Positions 21,419 to 28,424 of a stretch of DNA of 28,424 nucleotides are shown one piece after another (positions within the stretch are counted from its first letter, which is position 1; every line of letters begins with the position of its first letter). Origin of the DNA: Candidatus Microgenomates bacterium (GTDB taxonomy: Bacteria; Patescibacteriota; Microgenomatia; UBA1406; GWC2-37-13); NCBI GenBank assembly GCA_015491205.1, contig WFWI01000023.1, positions 1-28,424 on the forward strand, written 5' to 3'. The position numbers and the translations under genes are program-made. The notes beneath the pieces were generated by a model, which worked only from the letters and a program-made list of their open reading frames with translations, was not told where the DNA came from and did not search any database.

Positions 21419-23677
21419 TTACTCCTTCACTAACTCCAAGAAAAAAATTTTATCATTTGACAGATAAGTATTATAAAGTACCTCTCCCTTTTTTACAAGT
21501 GGCTTAAAGTTCTGGTTAACTAAGTAAACGTTATCCGGTAATATAATCTTAAAAGAAAAATCAAAATTTCCTCCTCCAATTTGCTTTTGCAATATAAGTT
21601 GGTAGAGGTTGCTACCTTTTTTAAGCTTCCTAGAATTCTTCCAAGCAAGAGTAATTTTTTTACGCTCACCTGGAGGTACAAGAACAAGCTGATCTACAAA
21701 GGAAAGCCTTTCTGTATAAGGAGCAAGATTATAAAAAATAAGTTCAAATCCCTTGTCCTTTCTCTCTTCATATTCAAAGTAATCGGGCTCTATATCTTTT
21801 AACAAAAACAACCTAAAATAATTTTTGTACCTGCCTCCAGGAAAGATCTCGGAGGGCGAATCGTTCTGCCAAACGTATTCAAACCGAGAAGAAACCTCTC
21901 CAGCAGACGAGATCTTCACCTCAAAAGACAACTTCTTTTTAACGTAAAAATTAGCCTTGTTAACCCCTAAGTTTGCATCAACTGGAAAAACATAGTCCAA
22001 AACACAATTTTTAGCATTTCTAACATAACAATCTGGAGCTATTATTCTGCCTGACCAGTAGTTTTTATCAAAGAATTCTTGAAGAGATGAATCTTCAAAA
22101 TAAGCTGCAATATATTTCTGATCTAACCCTGCCTTTAAGGCTTTAAAAAGTCTTACAGGATCTACCCTATCAAACTCCACAAGCAACTGATTCAAAAGAC
22201 TCTGCAAAAACCTCTTTTTGTTTAAAGCTCCAGGAAAAAACTCGTTTTGAGAATAAAACTGTGTTTTTATATAAAAATTATCAGCTGTTATCTTCTCCTT
22301 ATAATCCGGTAAGTAAACCTCGCCATAAGCTTTTAAAATTTCCCTGACAGCTGAGGTGGTAATTATTACAGAACCGGAAATTTTAAGCTCTGGCATCTCG
22401 TATTCTAAAAACCTTTTTGCAGTTAAATAATTTTCTCGCATATCAGGAGAAAAATTTGAATCGCGCAAAAACCAATGCGGCTGGTTCAGATATTCCTTTA
22501 TAGCATCAGGCGGCTCAAAGTGTACCTTAAGCTGGCCATCAGCATCATAAACGTCGTAAAATCTAATAGACTCAACTCCCAAAGGCCGAGTCTTAACCAC
22601 TGCAAATGATCCAATAAATCCTCCTCCTGGCCTAAGCTCCATGTTGTTTGCAAAAAGAATCAGATATTCTCTCTCTTCATCTGCAGGAAACAACCTATCA
22701 TATATCTCAAAAAAATTTCTTGCTAAAAAGGCAAACTCTTGTGCTTCTTTGGTTCTACCTCTCAAATTTTCAGTTAAAGCAACCTTGGGCAAAGAACTTG
22801 ATAAAAACCCAATCTCTTCCTCCAATTCAGTAATATCACCCCTTATCTTTTTCAAGAGTTTATTTTGTTGATTAAACTCTTCAATCGTCACTTGAGGCTT
22901 AAGAGCAAGAGAAAAGAACTCTGGCAGCTCCTGTGAGAGTTCTTTCCCTTTTTTAATCAATTTCAAAGAAACTTCACCTATCTCAAAAAGGTTATCAGTG
23001 AGAGATCCTATAAAGAAAAAATGATAAACCGGTTTTACTGGCTCATACATCTTATAAGACACTGTGTAAAACCATTCACCTTTTTTAATTCTTCCATCTT
23101 TTCCTTGGGAAAAACCAGTAAACATCAGAAAAAAGCTCAAAAACAACAAAAGCCATATCGTCAAGTTAAAAACAACAAAACTCAATACACCTCCAAAAAT
23201 CAATTTTTTAAAAGAAAACCAGTCCTTTAAATTATCAATAAACCCGAAGTAATTTATCTGCTTTTTTCTTTCTGATAGCTCCAAAGGCAGATAAATTTCA
23301 TTACTTTTTGAAAGGAAAAACCACAAAGCTCTTTCCAAGTGATCCTTTGAGTGAAAAGGCGAAACTCCTGCCATCTTTACTCCCCTTTTCTTTGCCCGTT
23401 TTAAAAACCTGATTATCCTTCCTAAAGAATCAGTCTTGTAAGTAAAAATTATCAAAGCCTTTTGAAGATGAGGAAAGATAGTCTTTACAAGCTCTACCTC
23501 AGGATTTATCAAAAAAACATAGTCAAACTCTGAAACTTTCTCACTCTTAACTCTTCCTGTAAAAACCTCAATGTTCTTTCTTTTTAAAATTTCAACCAAA
23601 AGTTTATAAACCTTTCCAAAAGAATTTGTTAGAATTAAAGCTGTCTGTTTGTTATCAACAAGTTCGACCTTAAACAC
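21419..23677 (-). CDS. DUF4012 membrane protein with N-terminal Rossmann-like region
   Basis: Of 752 residues, about 330-510 match DUF4012: 'LILFANNMELRPGGGFIGSF', 'FYDVYDADGQL', 'HWFLRDSNFSPDMRENYLTA', 'SGSVIITTSAVREILKAYGEV' and 'KITADNFY'. DUF4012 is found in actinobacteria and CPR in surface-polymer loci and has no proven function; distant likeness to LytR-type proteins has been suggested. Residues 1-150 alternate strands and helices ('QTALILTNSFGKVYKLLVEI', 'EFDYVFLINPEVELV') in a way that recalls an SDR nucleotide-binding fold without its glycine motif. A membrane helix spans about 165-195, so the DUF4012 part is outside. The start is a GTG at 23677, with TATAAT 6 nt upstream. It precedes rplY by one base. 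Confidence 0.82.
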   Translation of the reverse strand: MFKVELVDNKQTALILTNSFGKVYKLLVEILKRKNIEVFTGRVKSEKVSEFDYVFLINPEVELVKTIFPHLQKALIIFTYKTDSLGRIIRFLKRAKKRGVKMAGVSPFHSKDHLERALWFFLSKSNEIYLPLELSERKKQINYFGFIDNLKDWFSFKKLIFGGVLSFVVFNLTIWLLLFLSFFLMFTGFSQGKDGRIKKGEWFYTVSYKMYEPVKPVYHFFFIGSLTDNLFEIGEVSLKLIKKGKELSQELPEFFSLALKPQVTIEEFNQQNKLLKKIRGDITELEEEIGFLSSSLPKVALTENLRGRTKEAQEFAFLARNFFEIYDRLFPADEEREYLILFANNMELRPGGGFIGSFAVVKTRPLGVESIRFYDVYDADGQLKVHFEPPDAIKEYLNQPHWFLRDSNFSPDMRENYLTAKRFLEYEMPELKISGSVIITTSAVREILKAYGEVYLPDYKEKITADNFYIKTQFYSQNEFFPGALNKKRFLQSLLNQLLVEFDRVDPVRLFKALKAGLDQKYIAAYFEDSSLQEFFDKNYWSGRIIAPDCYVRNAKNCVLDYVFPVDANLGVNKANFYVKKKLSFEVKISSAGEVSSRFEYVWQNDSPSEIFPGGRYKNYFRLFLLKDIEPDYFEYEERKDKGFELIFYNLAPYTERLSFVDQLVLVPPGERKKITLAWKNSRKLKKGSNLYQLILQKQIGGGNFDFSFKIILPDNVYLVNQNFKPLVKKGEVLYNTYLSNDKIFFLELVKE

Positions 23678-23683
23678 GTATAC

Positions 23684-23689
23684 ATTATA
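23684..23689 (-). promoter_or_regulatory. -10 box of the DUF4012-rplY operon
   Basis: TATAAT on the minus strand, 6 nt before the GTG start at 23677. It lies in the 31-nt gap between two divergent genes, so the plus-strand promoter must overlap it. Confidence 0.55.
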
Positions 23690-23708
23690 AAAACTTTTAA
23701 GACTTAAA

Positions 23709-24164
23709 ATGATCCTTGATTATTCCGAGATTGAAAAGAATTTAAGAAAATTTGAGAACAAAACAAAAGTACTGGTTGGTGGCTGCTTTGATATTTTACA
23801 CTTTGGCCATCTAAAATTTATTCAGAAAGCGAAAGAGCTAGGCGACATACTTATAGTTGCTCTAGAACCAGATGAGTTTATAATTCAAAAAAAAGGAAGA
23901 AGGCCTGTCCACAATGTAGAACAAAGAGCTGAAATTTTAAATAGCTTAAAACCAGTAGATGTAGTAATAAAACTACCCCTTCTCAAAGGCTATAAAGACT
24001 ATCTTGAGCTTACAAAAAAAGTCAGGCCTCAATTTATAGCTGCCACTAAAGGCGACCCCAAAAGGGAAAACAAAAAGAAAATGGCTAAAGAATTAGGAGC
24101 TAAATACAAGGAGGTTATAGATTTGATAAGATCCTTTTCCACAAGTTCTATTCTTTCCAAATGA
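23709..24164 (+). CDS. Cytidylyltransferase-family nucleotidyltransferase (RfaE2/TagD-like)
   Basis: The 151-residue protein transfers a nucleotide to a small phosphorylated substrate. It has the family's 'VLVGGCFDILHFGHLKFI' with H31-F-G-H34, 'AKELGDILIVALEPDEF', the conserved Arg in 'VEQRAEILNSL', and a terminal 'SFSTSSIL' in place of the usual iSTT. Members include glycerol-3-phosphate cytidylyltransferase, heptose-1-phosphate adenylyltransferase and archaeal-type FAD synthetase; the segment 'ATKGDPKRENKK' that should give specificity fits none clearly. An ATG at 23709 is followed directly by the fold. Its stop overlaps the thpR start (ATGA, 24161-24164). No heptose or teichoic acid genes are near, so the substrate is open. 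Confidence 0.85.
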   Translation: MILDYSEIEKNLRKFENKTKVLVGGCFDILHFGHLKFIQKAKELGDILIVALEPDEFIIQKKGRRPVHNVEQRAEILNSLKPVDVVIKLPLLKGYKDYLELTKKVRPQFIAATKGDPKRENKKKMAKELGAKYKEVIDLIRSFSTSSILSK

Positions 24165-24721
24165 GACTTTTTATTGGCATTGAAATACCAGAAAAAATAA
24201 AGAAAAAAATCTCAAAAGAGATTGAAAAACTAAAAAAACGCTACCCAACTTTTCGCTGGGTAAGACCGGAAAATTATCATATTACCTTGCTTTTTCTAGG
24301 CGAGGTAAAAGAGGACAAGGTGGAGAAGATAAAAAAGCGGCTTGAAAGGGCTATTTTTGAATCTTCACCCTTTTATCTTTTCTCCTATTCCTACAGCCTT
24401 TTTATAAACCACAGAATTGTACTGCATATAACCTTCCGAAGAGAAAAGGAGATTGAAATTTTAGCTGAAAGAATAAAAAAGGAGTTTAGAGAGTTTAACT
24501 TCAAGACCAACCACAAAAAGTTTGTGCCTCATCTTACTATAGCCAGAGCAAAAATTCCTTCCAAGCAACAATATTTTGTACTGAAAAAACTTCTCTCAAA
24601 AATACCAACGGATTTTTACTTCAAAGTGGATAAAGTTGTACTTTACGAATCCATACTTGCCAAAAAAGGGCCTATCTACAAGAAAATTGCTGTAACTCTA
24701 CTTCAGCCAAAAGAAGAATAA
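24161..24721 (+). CDS. thpR: RNA 2',3'-cyclic phosphodiesterase (2H/LigT family)
   Basis: The 186-residue 2H phosphoesterase carries both catalytic tetrapeptides, H40-I-T-L ('RPENYHITLLFLGEV') and H124-L-T-I ('KKFVPHLTIARA'), with the N-terminal strand 'RLFIGIEIP'. The family opens 2',3'-cyclic phosphates at RNA ends and can ligate 2'-5' in vitro. It is translationally coupled to the cytidylyltransferase-like gene by an ATGA overlap. Its last 24 bases overlap, on the other strand, the end of a 48-codon membrane-protein gene. Length is usual for the family. Confidence 0.93.
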   Translation: MRLFIGIEIPEKIKKKISKEIEKLKKRYPTFRWVRPENYHITLLFLGEVKEDKVEKIKKRLERAIFESSPFYLFSYSYSLFINHRIVLHITFRREKEIEILAERIKKEFREFNFKTNHKKFVPHLTIARAKIPSKQQYFVLKKLLSKIPTDFYFKVDKVVLYESILAKKGPIYKKIAVTLLQPKEE

Positions 24722-24844
24722 AACTGCCTGAAAAGCAAAAATTAAAGCAGAAACAAAAATCGTCTTAATCACATCCTTTATAAAATATTGCCTTACAAGC
24801 TCTTCCTCTTGGAGATTGGCTTGATTTAATTTTCTTCTTACCAT
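24698..24844 (-). CDS. Small single-pass membrane protein, 48 residues
   Basis: ATG at 24844, stop TAG at 24698-24700. The protein starts MVRRKLNQANLQEEELVRQY and continues with 'FIKDVIKTIF' and a hydrophobic helix 'VSALIFAFQAVLFFFWLK' to the end. It would be a tail-anchored peptide with a charged cytosolic head. Support comes from its own TATAAT 9 nt before the ATG, matching the spacing seen at the other operon heads here, and from the fact that it fills an otherwise empty gap between thpR and the DUF4446 gene. SecE-like proteins are of similar build, but no SecE motif is seen. I do not recognise a family. The end overlaps thpR by 24 bases. Confidence 0.68.
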   Translation of the reverse strand: MVRRKLNQANLQEEELVRQYFIKDVIKTIFVSALIFAFQAVLFFFWLK

Positions 24845-24853
24845 ATGGTTTTT

Positions 24854-24859
24854 ATTATA
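24854..24859 (-). promoter_or_regulatory. -10 box of the small membrane-protein gene
   Basis: TATAAT on the minus strand, 9 nt before the ATG at 24844. The divergent DUF4446 promoter lies just beyond, at 24879-24907. Confidence 0.6.
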
Positions 24860-24878
24860 CTAAACTATTCCTCTAAAA

Positions 24879-24907
24879 TTGACAATCCGTTAACAAAATT
24901 TTAAAAT
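24879..24907 (+). promoter_or_regulatory. Consensus promoter of the DUF4446-DUF3048 operon
   Basis: TTGACA (24879-24884), 17-nt spacer, TAAAAT (24902-24907), then 9 nt to the ATG at 24917. With hrcA this is the best-formed promoter of the window. It again predicts a leaderless or nearly leaderless mRNA. Confidence 0.78.
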
Positions 24908-24916
24908 TAAGCTGAC

Positions 24917-25375
24917 ATGAACTTTTACTTTTTCCTCATCCCAATTTTAATCTGGCTTGTTATTCTAACCTTTTTATTTTTAAAAACCAAAGCCTTTTAT
25001 GCTAAGATTTTTGCTGGGAAAAGGGCTCAAAATTTTGAAGAGATAATTGAAAAGATTTTAACTGAGCTGCAGGAAGAAAAGATTGAAAGAAGGGAGCTTG
25101 CCAAAAGACTTGAAGCTTTGGCGGACGAAGCAAAAAAACACCTCAAATACTCCAGCTTTTACAGGTTTAATCCCTTCAAAGAGCTAACCGAAGGCCAAAG
25201 CTTTGTTCTGGTGCTTCTGGATCAGGATCAAAACGGTATTATTTTGAACTTTATTTATTCCCACAATCAGTATAGAATATACCCTAAAATTATTGAAAAG
25301 GGTAAAGGAAAGAATATTGAGCTAACAGAGGAGGAGGAAAAAGCTATAAATTCTGCCTTAAAAAGCAAACTATGA
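24917..25375 (+). CDS. DUF4446 family membrane protein
   Basis: The 152-residue protein begins with a membrane helix (3-23, 'FYFFLIPILIWLVILTFLFL'), followed by a coiled-coil stretch (35-75) and the DUF4446 core: 'YSSFYRFNPFKELTEGQSFV', 'LVLLDQDQNGIILNFIYSHN', 'YRIYPKIIEKGKGKNIELTE' and 'EEEKAINSALKS'. The family is common in Firmicutes and CPR and has no known activity; in Firmicutes it is often near chromosome-partition genes, which is not the case here. The stop overlaps the start of the DUF3048 gene (ATGA, 25372-25375). It has its own strong promoter. Confidence 0.85.
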   Translation: MNFYFFLIPILIWLVILTFLFLKTKAFYAKIFAGKRAQNFEEIIEKILTELQEEKIERRELAKRLEALADEAKKHLKYSSFYRFNPFKELTEGQSFVLVLLDQDQNGIILNFIYSHNQYRIYPKIIEKGKGKNIELTEEEEKAINSALKSKL

Positions 25376-26541
25376 ACAAAGAAAGACTTATTATAGGATT
25401 GGTCTTCCTAGTTTTTTATACTCTAAGTGCTTCTGGCGTTTACTTCTTTCTTGCGAAAAACGCCTCTTCAGAGACAACCTATGTTTCGCCAGTTTCCCTC
25501 TCACCTGAAAAAATAGGGGAAAGCCAAATAACAGTTGAAAACGAAGGGCCAAAAACTGAGCCCTGCCCTTTAAATGGAAAACTTTACACTAAGAAGCAAA
25601 AGGAAAGATGGGAAAAGAGAAGACCACTTGGAATCATGGTGGAAAACCATAAAGAAGCTAGGCCTCAATCAGGCCTACAAAACGCTGACGTTGTTTTTGA
25701 GGCTGTAGCAGAAGGAGGCATCACTCGATTCTTGGCTGTGTATCTTTGCGAAGATGCAAACCCTGTAGGACCTGTACGCTCTGCCCGAGTTTACTTTATA
25801 AGGCTTCTTCAAGGCTTTGGTGACTATCCTCTTTATGCCCATGTTGGCGGAGCCAACACTCCAGGACCAGCTGATGCGCTTGGGCTTATCAGAAAATTAG
25901 GTTGGAGTAGATACAACGATCTTAATCAATTCTCTGTCCCTTATCCATATTTTTGGCGTGATTACGAAAGACTAAAAGGAAGGGCAGTTGAGCATACAGT
26001 ATACACCTCAACCACAAAACTCTGGCAATATGCAGCTGAGAAAAGAAATCTTACTGATGTTGACAAAAAAGGAAATCGTTGGGATAAAAACTTCCAGGCT
26101 TGGAAATTTAAAGAAAGGAAAACTACCGGTAAGATAAAAACAATAGAATTCGGATTCTGGAGCAATAAACCTACAGATCCTTACTTCGTAAAATGGGAGT
26201 TTGATGAAAAAACAAAACTTTATAACAGATTTAATGGAGGAGAACCACTAAAAGATAAAAATACAGGTAAACCACTAAGATTCAAAAATATAGTTATTAT
26301 GTTTGCTAAAGAATCTCCAGCTAACGATGGGTATCCAGGAGGGCACTTGCTTTACACATTAAAAGGCTCAGGCAGGTCCTTAATATTCTTTGATGGACAA
26401 GCTATCAATGGGATTTGGAAAAGGCCCTCTTACAAAGATCAAATTAGATTTTATGACACAACAGGAGAAGAAATAATCTTCTCGCGCGGAAAAATATTTG
26501 TTGAAATATTACCAATTGGAAATAAAGTAAACTATAAATAA
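25372..26541 (+). CDS. DUF3048 (YerB-like) exported lipoprotein/membrane-anchored protein
   Basis: The 389-residue protein has an N-terminal membrane helix (residues 5-27, 'RLIIGLVFLVFYTLSASGVY'), a Ser/Glu-rich linker and the DUF3048 domain from about 75: 'RPLGIMVENHKEARPQSGLQ', 'ADVVFEAVAEGGITRFLAVY', 'VGPVRSARVYFIRLLQ', 'YAHVGGANTP'. The C-terminal part ends in a beta-rich 'DGQAINGIWKRPSYKDQIRF' module, typical for YerB. No lipobox Cys is seen after the helix, so it is probably helix-anchored outside the cell. Function is unknown; wall association is likely from family members. Translation is coupled to the DUF4446 gene; a wHTH gene follows 2 nt later. Confidence 0.88.
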   Translation: MNKERLIIGLVFLVFYTLSASGVYFFLAKNASSETTYVSPVSLSPEKIGESQITVENEGPKTEPCPLNGKLYTKKQKERWEKRRPLGIMVENHKEARPQSGLQNADVVFEAVAEGGITRFLAVYLCEDANPVGPVRSARVYFIRLLQGFGDYPLYAHVGGANTPGPADALGLIRKLGWSRYNDLNQFSVPYPYFWRDYERLKGRAVEHTVYTSTTKLWQYAAEKRNLTDVDKKGNRWDKNFQAWKFKERKTTGKIKTIEFGFWSNKPTDPYFVKWEFDEKTKLYNRFNGGEPLKDKNTGKPLRFKNIVIMFAKESPANDGYPGGHLLYTLKGSGRSLIFFDGQAINGIWKRPSYKDQIRFYDTTGEEIIFSRGKIFVEILPIGNKVNYK

Positions 26542-26543
26542 CC

Positions 26544-27119
26544 ATGTTGCAAAACATAATCGTCTCAAAAACCAGGCGAAAAGTAATGAAACTTTTCTTT
26601 TTAAATCCAAAAACAAACTTTTACCTAAGACAAGTCGTCAGAGAAACAGGAGAGGAAATAAACGCGGTTAAACGCGAGCTTGATCTTCTAGTTAAAGGAA
26701 AGGTGCTGCTTAAAGAAAAACGGCTTAACAAGGTCTTTTTTCAGCTTAATAAAAGCTGGCTTTATTTCCAGGAATTTTTGCACATTTTCTGGAAGGATAG
26801 CGAGTACGCCCAAAGCTTTTTGAAAAATCTCTCAAGACTTGGAAAGGTTAAATTTATAGTCTTTTCTGAAAAATTTGCCAAGCGTGAGGATATTAAAAAC
26901 ACTGAGATTTACATCCTTTTTGTCGGCACAATTGTGATTCCAGAGGTAGGAAGCCTAATCTCCAACCTTGAAAAATCTTATGGAAGGGAGATAAACTATA
27001 CTGTAATGACAAAGGAGGAGTTTGACTTTAGAAAAAGAAATAAGGATCCTTTTCTTTGGTCCTTCCTTACCCAACCTAAAATAATGATTGTCGGACAAGA
27101 AGAAGAATTATTAAAATAA
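26544..27119 (+). CDS. Winged-helix regulator with degenerate nucleotidyltransferase-like domain
   Basis: Residues 5-75 of 191 look like an ArsR-type winged helix ('SKTRRKVMKLFFLNPKTNFY', 'LRQVVRETGEEINAVKRELD', 'LVKGKVLLKEKRLNKVFFQL'). Residues about 95-185 follow the MNT-type nucleotidyltransferase fold often fused to such domains in CPR and archaea ('LGKVKFIVFSEKFAKREDIK', 'TEIYILFVGTIVIPEVGSLI', 'GREINYTVMTKEEFDFRKRN'). The GSxxxG...DxD active site is not preserved: the glycine-serine pair is SEK and the Asp pair is EIY, so it is probably a sensor or scaffold and not an enzyme. It sits 2 nt after the DUF3048 gene and 6 nt before secD, suggesting it is transcribed with them. Confidence 0.8.
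   Translation: MLQNIIVSKTRRKVMKLFFLNPKTNFYLRQVVRETGEEINAVKRELDLLVKGKVLLKEKRLNKVFFQLNKSWLYFQEFLHIFWKDSEYAQSFLKNLSRLGKVKFIVFSEKFAKREDIKNTEIYILFVGTIVIPEVGSLISNLEKSYGREINYTVMTKEEFDFRKRNKDPFLWSFLTQPKIMIVGQEEELLK
27112..27117 (+). promoter_or_regulatory. Possible -10 box for secD inside the wHTH gene
   Basis: TAAAAT lies 8 nt before the secD ATG, the same spacing as other operon heads here, with a weak TTGTCG 18 nt further up. AT-rich sequence makes chance matches likely, so this is tentative. Confidence 0.3.
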
Positions 27120-27125
27120 GTCATT

Positions 27126-28400
27126 ATGCTGTTGAAAGCATTAAAATACATTATACTAACATTAACTCTTGCAGGCTTAATATGGATCAATCTTCCAGAA
27201 AACTTTCCGTATCTTACTCCTCCCTTTAATCTAAAAACCAAATATGGCCTTGATCTTAAAGGGGGAACAGAACTTATTTTTGAAGTAGACACCTCCAAAG
27301 TAAAAAAGGATGATCTTGACAAAGCCATAGAAAGCGCAAGAGACATTATAGAAAGAAGAGTAAACTTTCTAGGTGTATCTGAAGCAACCATTAACACTCT
27401 TACAGGCAAAGATAAATATATGATTCAAGTTCTTCTACCTGGCTTTGAAAAGCCTGAACAAGCTATAAATCTTATAGGAAAAACAGCACAACTTGTTTTC
27501 AAAGAACTCGAAGAACCTCCTCAACAACAAGCCACCCCTTCTTCTCAAACTTTAAGTTTTAAAAACACAGACCTGACCGGTAAATACATAAAAAATGCTT
27601 TCGTGTCATTCAATCCCCAAACAGGAGAACCCCAAGTAGCCCTTGAATTTAACAAAGAAGGCGCAAAGCTTTTTGAACAAATAACTGCGAGAAATATTGG
27701 TAAACCCCTGGCTATTTTCGTAGATGAAACTTTAATTTCAGCTCCAATTGTTAACGAAAAAATCTCTGGGGGTCAAGCAGTAATCGCTGGAAATTTTTCT
27801 GTTAAAGAAGCTAAACAACTGGCTATAGCTATAAGAAGTGGGGCTTTGCCTGTACCTCTAAAACTTGTAAAACAAAGCCAGATTGGACCAACTTTGGGAA
27901 AGGTTGAAGTTGAAAAAAGCTTTAAAGCAGGAATTATTGGCCTCCTGTCTGTAGCGTTTTTTATGATTTTATATTACGGTAGATTTGGGGTAGTTGCTGT
28001 CATAGCCCTTGTGCTTTATGGTCTTATAACTCTAGCAATTTTCCGCCTTATTCCTGTTGTTTTAACCTTGCCAGGAATTGCTGGGTTTATCCTGTCAATT
28101 GGAATGGCTGTTGACTCAAATATCTTGATCTCAGAGAGAATAAAAGAAGAGCTTCGCAAAGGAAAACCCCTTGATATTGCCATAAACTTGGGCTTTGGTA
28201 GGGCTTTGGATGCCATAAAGGATGCAAACTTTACAACACTGGCCGTTGCATTTATCCTTTTTAACCCTTTAAACTGGAGCTTTTTGCCCCAGTTTGGCCT
28301 GGTACCCGGCTTTGCTTTAACTTTAGGAATTGGAGTTTTGGTTAGCCTTTTCACAGGAGTTTTTATTACACGAAAGATTTTAAAGTTAATTGTCAAATAA
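27126..28400 (+). CDS. secD: Protein translocase subunit SecD
   Basis: The 424-residue protein helps pull exported proteins across the membrane using the proton gradient. An N-terminal membrane helix (5-22) precedes 'YGLDLKGGTELIFEVD', the P1 domain with 'IIERRVNFLGVSEATI' and 'IQVLLPGFEKPEQAINLIGK', and 'ISGGQAVIAGNFSVKEAKQL', 'AIRSGALPVPLKLV', 'QIGPTLGKVEVEKSFKAG'. Five more helices contain 'LPGIAGFILSIGMAVDSNIL', 'ISERIKEEL' and 'GFGRALDAIKDANFTTLAVA'. It is shorter than E. coli SecD (615), as in Gram-positives and CPR. An ATG begins one base after its stop and reads like SecF. The order fits the usual secD-secF pair. Confidence 0.96.
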   Translation: MLLKALKYIILTLTLAGLIWINLPENFPYLTPPFNLKTKYGLDLKGGTELIFEVDTSKVKKDDLDKAIESARDIIERRVNFLGVSEATINTLTGKDKYMIQVLLPGFEKPEQAINLIGKTAQLVFKELEEPPQQQATPSSQTLSFKNTDLTGKYIKNAFVSFNPQTGEPQVALEFNKEGAKLFEQITARNIGKPLAIFVDETLISAPIVNEKISGGQAVIAGNFSVKEAKQLAIAIRSGALPVPLKLVKQSQIGPTLGKVEVEKSFKAGIIGLLSVAFFMILYYGRFGVVAVIALVLYGLITLAIFRLIPVVLTLPGIAGFILSIGMAVDSNILISERIKEELRKGKPLDIAINLGFGRALDAIKDANFTTLAVAFILFNPLNWSFLPQFGLVPGFALTLGIGVLVSLFTGVFITRKILKLIVK

Positions 28401-28401
28401 T

Positions 28402-28424
28402 ATGGTTAATTTTTTAAAGTACAA
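28402..28424 (+). CDS. secF: Start of secF (truncated by window edge)
   Basis: An ATG one base after the secD stop opens MVNFLKY before the sequence ends. The position after secD and the 'NFLKY'-like start, common in SecF, are the only evidence. Confidence 0.6.

Noticed and set aside
27996..28396. Minus-strand frame opposite the end of secD
   Set aside because: Antisense to conserved SecD motifs, no promoter, no recognisable domain.

Overview
The window is AT-rich bacterial DNA with very compact gene packing: at least eight junctions share or nearly share stop and start codons (mostly ATGA overlaps). Several things point to a Candidate Phyla Radiation (Patescibacteria) organism, most plausibly of the Microgenomates/Katanobacteria type: shortened housekeeping proteins (IF-2 of 488 aa, NusA of 332 aa, AspRS of 458 aa without its usual insertion, HrcA of 248 aa), a FolC-like ligase with no folate genes beside it, a fermentative D-2-hydroxyacid dehydrogenase, and the families DUF4012, DUF3048, DUF4446, GtrA-fused GT2 and wHTH-nucleotidyltransferase. 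TGA is used as a stop (UXS, AspRS, the dehydrogenase), so this is not one of the lineages that read TGA as glycine. Lineage is inferred from gene content only; no 16S rRNA gene is present.

Layout. 1-477 is the end of a PEGA-SH3b surface protein. 642-4019 (minus) is a three-gene sugar operon, UDP-glucose dehydrogenase > UDP-glucuronate decarboxylase > GT2-GtrA, which should make UDP-xylose and load a sugar onto a polyprenyl carrier. 4020-5032 is a decayed patch holding an AAA/DUF4143 pseudogene and two palindromes. 5033-6704 holds a FolC-like ligase and a convergent GIY-YIG protein, then tRNA-Tyr (6801-6886, minus), which diverges from a dehydrogenase gene through overlapping -10 boxes. 7920-11235 holds a membrane-anchored unknown protein, a D,D-carboxypeptidase and aspS. 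11434-15584 (minus) is the heat-shock cluster hrcA-grpE-dnaK-dnaJ, controlled by a consensus promoter with an embedded degenerate CIRCE operator. 15634-16823 is efp plus a RodZ-like protein. 17010-20486 is nusA-infB-(degenerate DHH protein). 20728-23677 is a DUF4012 membrane protein plus ribosomal protein L25. 23709-28424 (plus) holds a cytidylyltransferase-like protein, ThpR, DUF4446, DUF3048, a wHTH regulator, secD and the first codons of secF. A 48-codon membrane-protein gene lies on the opposite strand at 24698-24844.

Two window-wide patterns stand out. First, nearly every operon head has a -10 hexamer only 6-13 nt before its start codon and usually no Shine-Dalgarno sequence, so leaderless mRNAs look like the default. 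Second, the few non-coding gaps are filled with families of imperfect inverted repeats built from recurring words (TAGTAGCGAGTAG, TTTGACATTTGAG, CCTGAA...TTCAGG, GGCGGGC). Some of these sit directly against promoters or tRNA ends. Outside the pseudogene patch no gap exceeds about 240 bases.
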